DNA of 64,000 nt from Cavenderia fasciculata (lineage: Eukaryota; Evosea; Eumycetozoa; Acytosteliales; Cavenderiaceae): positions 744,001 to 808,000 of the forward strand of contig NW_004457736.1 of NCBI RefSeq assembly GCF_000203815.1, written 5' to 3'. A program made the position numbers and the translations under genes. Under the pieces are notes generated by a model. The model saw only the letters and a list, made by a program, of their open reading frames with translations. It had not been told where the DNA came from and did not search any database. Numbering within the stretch: position 1 is the first letter of the stretch; each line of letters begins with the position of its first letter. Of the stretch, positions 59,149 through 64,000 are shown in pieces.

Positions 59149-60966
59149 CTATACATTTGGACATCCAGGAGAAGGTGAATTAGATTGATGATCATAATGT
59201 TGATCATCTCCTTGTTTTCCTAAAGATATATCATTGGATGTCATATTGGTGGTGTTGGTGGTGAGGGAAATTATTTCTGGAATATTATTATTATTATTAT
59301 TATTATGTTTTGATCCTTCCTTTAAATCTAACAAGTTATCATGATTATGATTAGTTGTATTAATATTGTTGTTGCTACTATTTAATTTTGGTGTATTATT
59401 TTCATCACTACTAATATCAACCAATTTCTCTTCTTTTTGTTCTTTTTTGTTTGTATTTTCCAATTCAACACCTCCACCATTATTATTTCTATTTTTTGGT
59501 TGTGGTGGAGGAGTAGAAGCAATATTTGATTCTTCATCAAGTGAACTATTTTGAGGAGTTATATGTGAATTATAGTATTCTGGACTAAAAGAAGAAGAGA
59601 CTGTGATGTTTGTTGCACCACCACCGCCGGCTTTGTTACTAGGTACATGTGTACTGTTTGAGAAATAGTCTAGTCCCATGATACGTTGTTTGGGATCAGA
59701 TGGCGTCTTGTTGGCATCGACCAACTTGTCTTGTGAATTTTTGAATCTTGGGATACCGATCAACTTGCTCAATCGCTCAGCCAACCATCCCTTTCCGAGC
59801 AATAGGTATACTGCCAGACCCTGCCCAAACTCGCACACAAAGAACAAGAGATTGGATCCATACTGCCAATACCCTCTACCCCTTGCATAAAAAACATAAA
59901 AGAAATTTAATATTATTGATCCAATGACTACATTTGCAAATACAACTAAAAACCAAATCAACTAAACAAAAGAGAAAAAAAAAATTTAATTAATAAATAA
60001 TAATAATAATATTTCTTTACTTTCTTTTTCTTCTCTCTCTTTCTCTCTCTCTCTTTTGTTTACCTTTTTATATATATAATCATCATGAGCAGTTGAACGG
60101 AATTTACGTAATAGAAAAGTTGAATAATAAATGAATAGACCCAACATTTCAGTTACAAATACATTGAATCCAATACGCCAAAAATCATCGACGTTGATTA
60201 AATGTCGGCCATGGAAATCGAATGCAGCCAACATAAAGTGGTATAGCCATAGGATGCCAATCGACGACCACAGCCATATTTCGACACGTGCCAATATTTG
60301 CATATCCAGTACATTACGATTAGTCAAAAAGCCAACGACTATACTAATCCAGAAAAAGACGATAAAATACCATTCCATTATATAACAAGTAATACAAAAC
60401 ATAAATACTGTATGCATAATTGGATATGAATATGGTTCAGCTTCATTATAATAAACTACTAATGCACATGTTACTATTCTAACTATAAAATATTGAATAA
60501 ATTAAATATTAAATAGATAGAGAATAAAAGAGAATAAAAAGAATAAAAATTAATGATAAATCAAAACGAAAAAAAAAAATATCTTTTTTTTTTTTTTAGA
60601 TTCTGATCGGGTCATCGTCATGCATGCAGCCTCATGTCAGATCTATTCGTGAACTGGATATTTTTTGTTTGTTGGATTTGGATGTTTGTTGGTGAGGTTT
60701 CTGTTCTTTCTTTTTGTGTGTCTCTCTCTCCTTCATTCAGATAATCTCTCTTTGTTGAGTTTGTACTTGTACTACTTACAAATGGTTCCAATTACTAAAC
60801 TTGCAAATACACAGAATGCAACAGGTTTTGGTTTAAAAATAGGATTGAAGGCTGGTATTTCCTTTTTGTACTCTTTATATGTTAGATAGGCTTGATATAT
60901 GTACACTGGTAACATAATGACAAAAAATGGCAACTCTATTGGCCAAAATATAACTCCTTCTTTCAT
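59149..60966 (-). CDS. Seven-TM membrane protein, paralogue B
   Basis: Exons 60966-60780, 60482-60064 and 59961-59149 give 472 residues. It is the paralogue of the gene at 34931-36206: exon 1 (MKEGVIFWPIELPFFVIMLP) and the phase-1 junction after TI correspond, but paralogue A has one extra intron where B reads through WYFIVFFWIS. Seven hydrophobic segments are visible, the last in a Gly/Tyr/Trp-rich region (YARGRGYWQYGSNLLFFVCE), then a conserved KLIGIPRF. The cytosolic tail of about 190 residues is Asn/Ser-rich with poly-Asn and SPGCPNV at the end, probably disordered. It likely acts in a signalling or trafficking membrane; the ligand is unknown. Confidence 0.88.
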
Positions 60967-62822
60967 TTTGTTATTATTATTATTATTTTTGTTGTTTTTG
61001 TTTTATAAATATATATATATGTTGTTGTTGTGTTTTATCTCCTCTATTTGATGTTATTATATGTATGTATGTATGTATGTAATAAAAAAATAAAACGATG
61101 GAATGAAAGGAAAGGACAACAATACAAGTGATCAAAGGAGGATCCTTTAGAGATGATGTGGGGGCGGGCAAAGTGAGGTGAGGTGAACAAACTATTTAGT
61201 TTCCAACTTCTCTTCTGTCTGTCTGTCTCAAATAGTTACTGTTTCAAGAAAGAGGAATATGCCCTTGTGACGGAAAAGGCGCACAAACAAAAAAATGAAA
61301 AGGTCGCGATTGGTTGGGTTGTTGTCCAAAGAGAGCCTTTTGAGTGAACTTGATTGGTTGTTGTCGGATTTGGTGACGGTGACGATGACCCTTGAGATAT
61401 TAATATACCGCGCGACTTTGGCTTTGAATGACCACCAAAGCAAACAAAAAAAAGATACAAAAGTATCTTTCGTTCGCGTTTGAGGTTTACTCGCGACGAG
61501 GTAGGTTTCTTTGTCTTAAACCAAACAAAGATCCACTGTCTGTCTGTATCTATTAAACTATCCAATCAATTTGGATTATAAACTTGTTTACAATTGGATT
61601 GAAATTATTGATGATTGTGATGAGATTATCCTCGTTTGTCTGTCGTTTGTCTGTCTTCTTTTCTTATTTCGTGAAGGATGTGAAAGTGTCTATATTTATA
61701 TTATTATTATTATTATTATTATATAACTATTATAATTATTCTAGAACGATGACAATGGCGGCAATGATGACGATGGGTGTTGATTTGATTGGTTTGGTTG
61801 ATTCTTCTTCTTATTCTGCTTTTCTCTTTGAGTTCTGGTTGTGTTTGTTTTTATGAATCTGTAGTTGAGTATCTACTTTGGGTAGGTAGTGTCGTGTTGA
61901 TCTGGTCTGCTGATGCTGTTCAATTGTAGTTGGTTGGTTATGTTATTAGATTGAAATTGTTTGTCTGTCTGTTTGTCTGTCTGTCTGTATCTACAGGTAG
62001 TAATGTAATGATTGGTATAGTAGTATGTAGTATGTATGAGATGCGACCGTTGGTTGAAGGTGAGGTGGTTAATCCGTCTTTTGTTGGAGGGTTGTGCAGT
62101 TGTTGATTAGGCGGAACAAGAAAGAATGAAAAAGAATGAAAATATCTTATGCGGGGGTGTTTATTTGTTTGTTGGTTTGGTTGGTCAGGTGATATCTTCA
62201 CAAAAAAGAATCTTTCTCTCTATTGTGGGGGTGGTATACCTATCTATCTGTTTCGAAAAGGTTGTGTGTGTGTGATGACCATGAATCACATTGATTGTGA
62301 TTTTGATATGATGATACCGATGGGTTTCATAGTGACCCAACAATCCTTTAAACTAAACTGAATCTGAATCTTGTATTGGGTGCTAATAATTATTATTATT
62401 ATTATTGAATAGAATCTATTTTAAACTAATTTAATCTTTAAATATTTAGATAATAATAATGGGTTATTCAATAATAATAGAGTTGACTTGATATCCTCTC
62501 CCTCCCAACACAACAAAAATAAATTATTATTAGCATGATCTTTAAAAAAAAAAAAAGAAGGGTTGTTTCAAACAAAACCTTTATTAATCTATTTTTAAAA
62601 AACTAAAAATATCTTTGTAAAATGACACCATGAAACGGCGTTTGGATACCATTAAAAAACTAAAAAACTAAAAAACTAAAAACCTAAAAAAAAAAAAAAA
62701 AAAGGAAAAAAAAGAAATTAATATTAATTTTATAATCGATCCAAATGGAAATAAATAAATGTATTTTTGTAAAATATATATAAAGAAAAGTGACATCTTT
62801 AAAAGATTATTTTATTATTATT
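60967..62822. other. Long spacer
   Basis: No gene is supported over 1.86 kb. It holds a TGTA tetranucleotide run (61060-61080), a moderately GC-rich block (61130-61500) that may be the promoter of the seven-TM gene, ATT runs (61700-61722, 62388-62405), CTGT repeats (61962-61990), short AAAAACTA tandem repeats with a poly-A run (62650-62702), and the 3' flank of the transporter gene. Open stretches there are short and of unnatural composition. Confidence 0.5.
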
Positions 62823-64000
62823 TTATTGGTCATTTTCATCATCCAATTTATTAATATTAGGTTCTTCTTGTTGGGTTGGTTCATCGTCTTCTGGTTGTGG
62901 TTTGGTTGAATTCGAACGATCTTGTATTTCGTTTACATATTGATCGATTTGTTTGTTGTTGTTGGTGGTTGGTGTTCCAACAGACATCATTTCTTTTTCC
63001 TTGAGGTGGAGTGATGCAGAGAGGTCACCATGGTTGTCTGAGCTACGGTTGGCAAGGGTGTTGAGTTCTTGCTCCTTTCCAAGATGACTACGCTTTTGTC
63101 CGTAAAAGACATAGATGAGTAGACCGATAAACAGCCAGACAACTAGACGCATCCAAGTACCCCAACTGAGCGAGATCATGAGATACATGTTGGCCCAAAT
63201 CGAGAGGATGGGAAGCAAAGGTACCCACGGACACTTGAACCCTGTTGGAATATTGGAAGGTACGAGGAAAAAGAGGACGGCACTTGAAAGTAGCATCAAC
63301 ACACCAAATACGATAATGACACTATAGTGGAGCGAGTATTGTACACCTGCCCCGGCGATTAGTCCAAATACAGCAATATACATGCATAGATACATAGGAC
63401 GTTGGAGAGCAACTGGGAAATCACGGACGATCCATTTTGCATTGGACTGACTCTTGTGGTCGATTGATGGATACCGCATGATAAGTACACACGTCGATAC
63501 TAGTGTGAAGGAGAGTAGTGTGCCAATAGACACCATATCAGCTAGGATATTAATATCTACAAACAGGGCAATAATGGCTGCACAGACACCTGTAAAGATG
63601 GTAGAGTAGAATGGTGTCTTGAAACGTGGGTGAATATGTGACATCCATTTGGGCAACAATCCATCGCGACTCAGCGAGTAGTAGAGACGAGGTTGTGACA
63701 ACAGACCTGATAATTGAGCGGTAGTGAGTCCCGCAAACGCACCAATACTCACTATAATCGATGCCCATTGCAAACCTTTACTGCTAAACGCCTGCGACAG
63801 CGGTGCACTGATATCCATCTCAGAGTAGGGTACCATCAACGTCAAGACGACGGCCACAAGCATGTACAGTATCGTTGAAATGCCGAGTGAGCCCAAAATA
63901 CCAATGGGAAGATCGCGTTGTGGGTTCTTGACCTCTTCGGCCACATTACACACACCGTCAAACCCAAGATAGGCAAAGAAAGTGATGGCAGCGGCGTTAA
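62823..64000 (-). CDS. SLC7-type (cationic) amino acid transporter, C-terminal part
   Basis: The frame runs off the right edge, so only the last 392 residues are visible. It reads FFAYLGFDGVCNVAEEVKNP, then QRDLPIGILGSLGISTILYM: the conserved APC-superfamily stretch around TM6-7 of CAT transporters (F-A-[FY]-[IL]-G-F-D-x-[IV]-x-x-x-x-E-E). It continues through TM8 (GLTTAQLSGLLSQPRLYYSLSRDGLLP, here shown as two parts of one helix and its loop) to four more TM segments, ending with a roughly 95-residue polar tail. It moves amino acids across the plasma or lysosomal membrane. The extra C-terminal pair of TMs argues for the 14-TM CAT branch. Substrate and symbol cannot be assigned. Confidence 0.93.
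   Translation of the reverse strand, partial: NAAAITFFAYLGFDGVCNVAEEVKNPQRDLPIGILGSLGISTILYMLVAVVLTLMVPYSEMDISAPLSQAFSSKGLQWASIIVSIGAFAGLTTAQLSGLLSQPRLYYSLSRDGLLPKWMSHIHPRFKTPFYSTIFTGVCAAIIALFVDINILADMVSIGTLLSFTLVSTCVLIMRYPSIDHKSQSNAKWIVRDFPVALQRPMYLCMYIAVFGLIAGAGVQYSLHYSVIIVFGVLMLLSSAVLFFLVPSNIPTGFKCPWVPLLPILSIWANMYLMISLSWGTWMRLVVWLFIGLLIYVFYGQKRSHLGKEQELNTLANRSSDNHGDLSASLHLKEKEMMSVGTPTTNNNKQIDQYVNEIQDRSNSTKPQPEDDEPTQQEEPNINKLDDENDQ

Noticed and set aside
60131-60385. Plus-strand frame opposite the second exon of seven-TM paralogue B
   Set aside because: Antisense to conserved TM coding sequence.
61584-61856. Hydrophobic 90-codon frame in the spacer before the transporter gene
   Set aside because: Its hydrophobicity comes from ATT repeats; there is no supporting splice or start context.

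Overview
The window is nuclear DNA of a dictyostelid social amoeba. The evidence is: AT-rich intergenic DNA, short AT-rich introns with GTAAGT/GTATGT donors, poly-Glu, poly-Ser, poly-Asn and poly-Gln tracts inside genes, a small protein resembling the HssA-like families, a dictyostelid-style ankyrin protein, and orthologues of core eukaryotic genes. The fairly GC-tolerant codon use (many CTC, GTC, AAG codons) fits a group 1 or 2 dictyostelid such as Cavenderia or Heterostelium better than Dictyostelium discoideum. That placement is inference. There are no prokaryotic features and no CRISPR array, and I identified no virus-like element. Exon borders below were worked out by hand from reading frame, GT/AG sites and conserved protein sequence.

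Layout, left to right. (1) 1-1547: 3' end of an unrecognised acidic-tailed helical protein. (2) 2270-3554: a secreted protein. (3) 4418-9370: a class I PI3-kinase. (4) 9446-12034: an LRR protein (minus), next to a scrap of its own 3' end and to a small-gene inverted repeat. (5) 13075-18227: a four-motif TxEEFI protein, a small protein with a clathrin-box-like motif, and a 939-residue amphipathic LEA/apolipoprotein-like protein whose ATG appears to be split by an intron. (6) 18912-19727: a Ras GTPase (minus), then 2.8 kb of microsatellite-rich spacer. (7) 22560-27673: a 1,666-residue secreted protein built of 15- and 20-residue repeats. (8) 27820-29700: a patch of broken, duplicated DNA holding a partial tRNase Z copy and an unknown broken gene. 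(9) 29746-36206: tRNase Z, a mitochondrial-type HAD 5'-nucleotidase and a seven-TM protein, all minus. (10) 37323-39692: an ankyrin protein. (11) 39799-45843: ORC4 (minus) and CAND1 (plus), divergent. (12) 45948-50277: a 58-residue protein and a ubiquitin-fold/coiled-coil protein. (13) 51041-53665: a decayed secreted-protein gene followed by tRNA-Thr(AGT). (14) 53992-58246: Elongator subunit 1 (minus). (15) 58585-60966: a small beta-rich protein and a paralogue of the seven-TM protein. (16) 62823-64000: C-terminal half of an SLC7-type amino acid transporter.

The genes do not form a pathway cluster. Most are housekeeping (tRNA 3' processing, replication licensing, cullin exchange, tRNA wobble modification) or signalling (PI3K, Ras) genes interspersed with lineage-specific secreted and membrane proteins. 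Several adjacent pairs are divergent and share an AT-rich promoter region. The most unusual parts are the homogenised repeat protein, the TxEEFI-motif protein, the two local duplication scars (9.4-10.2 kb and 27.8-29.7 kb), the split start codon and a 20-bp CACGTG-centred palindrome.
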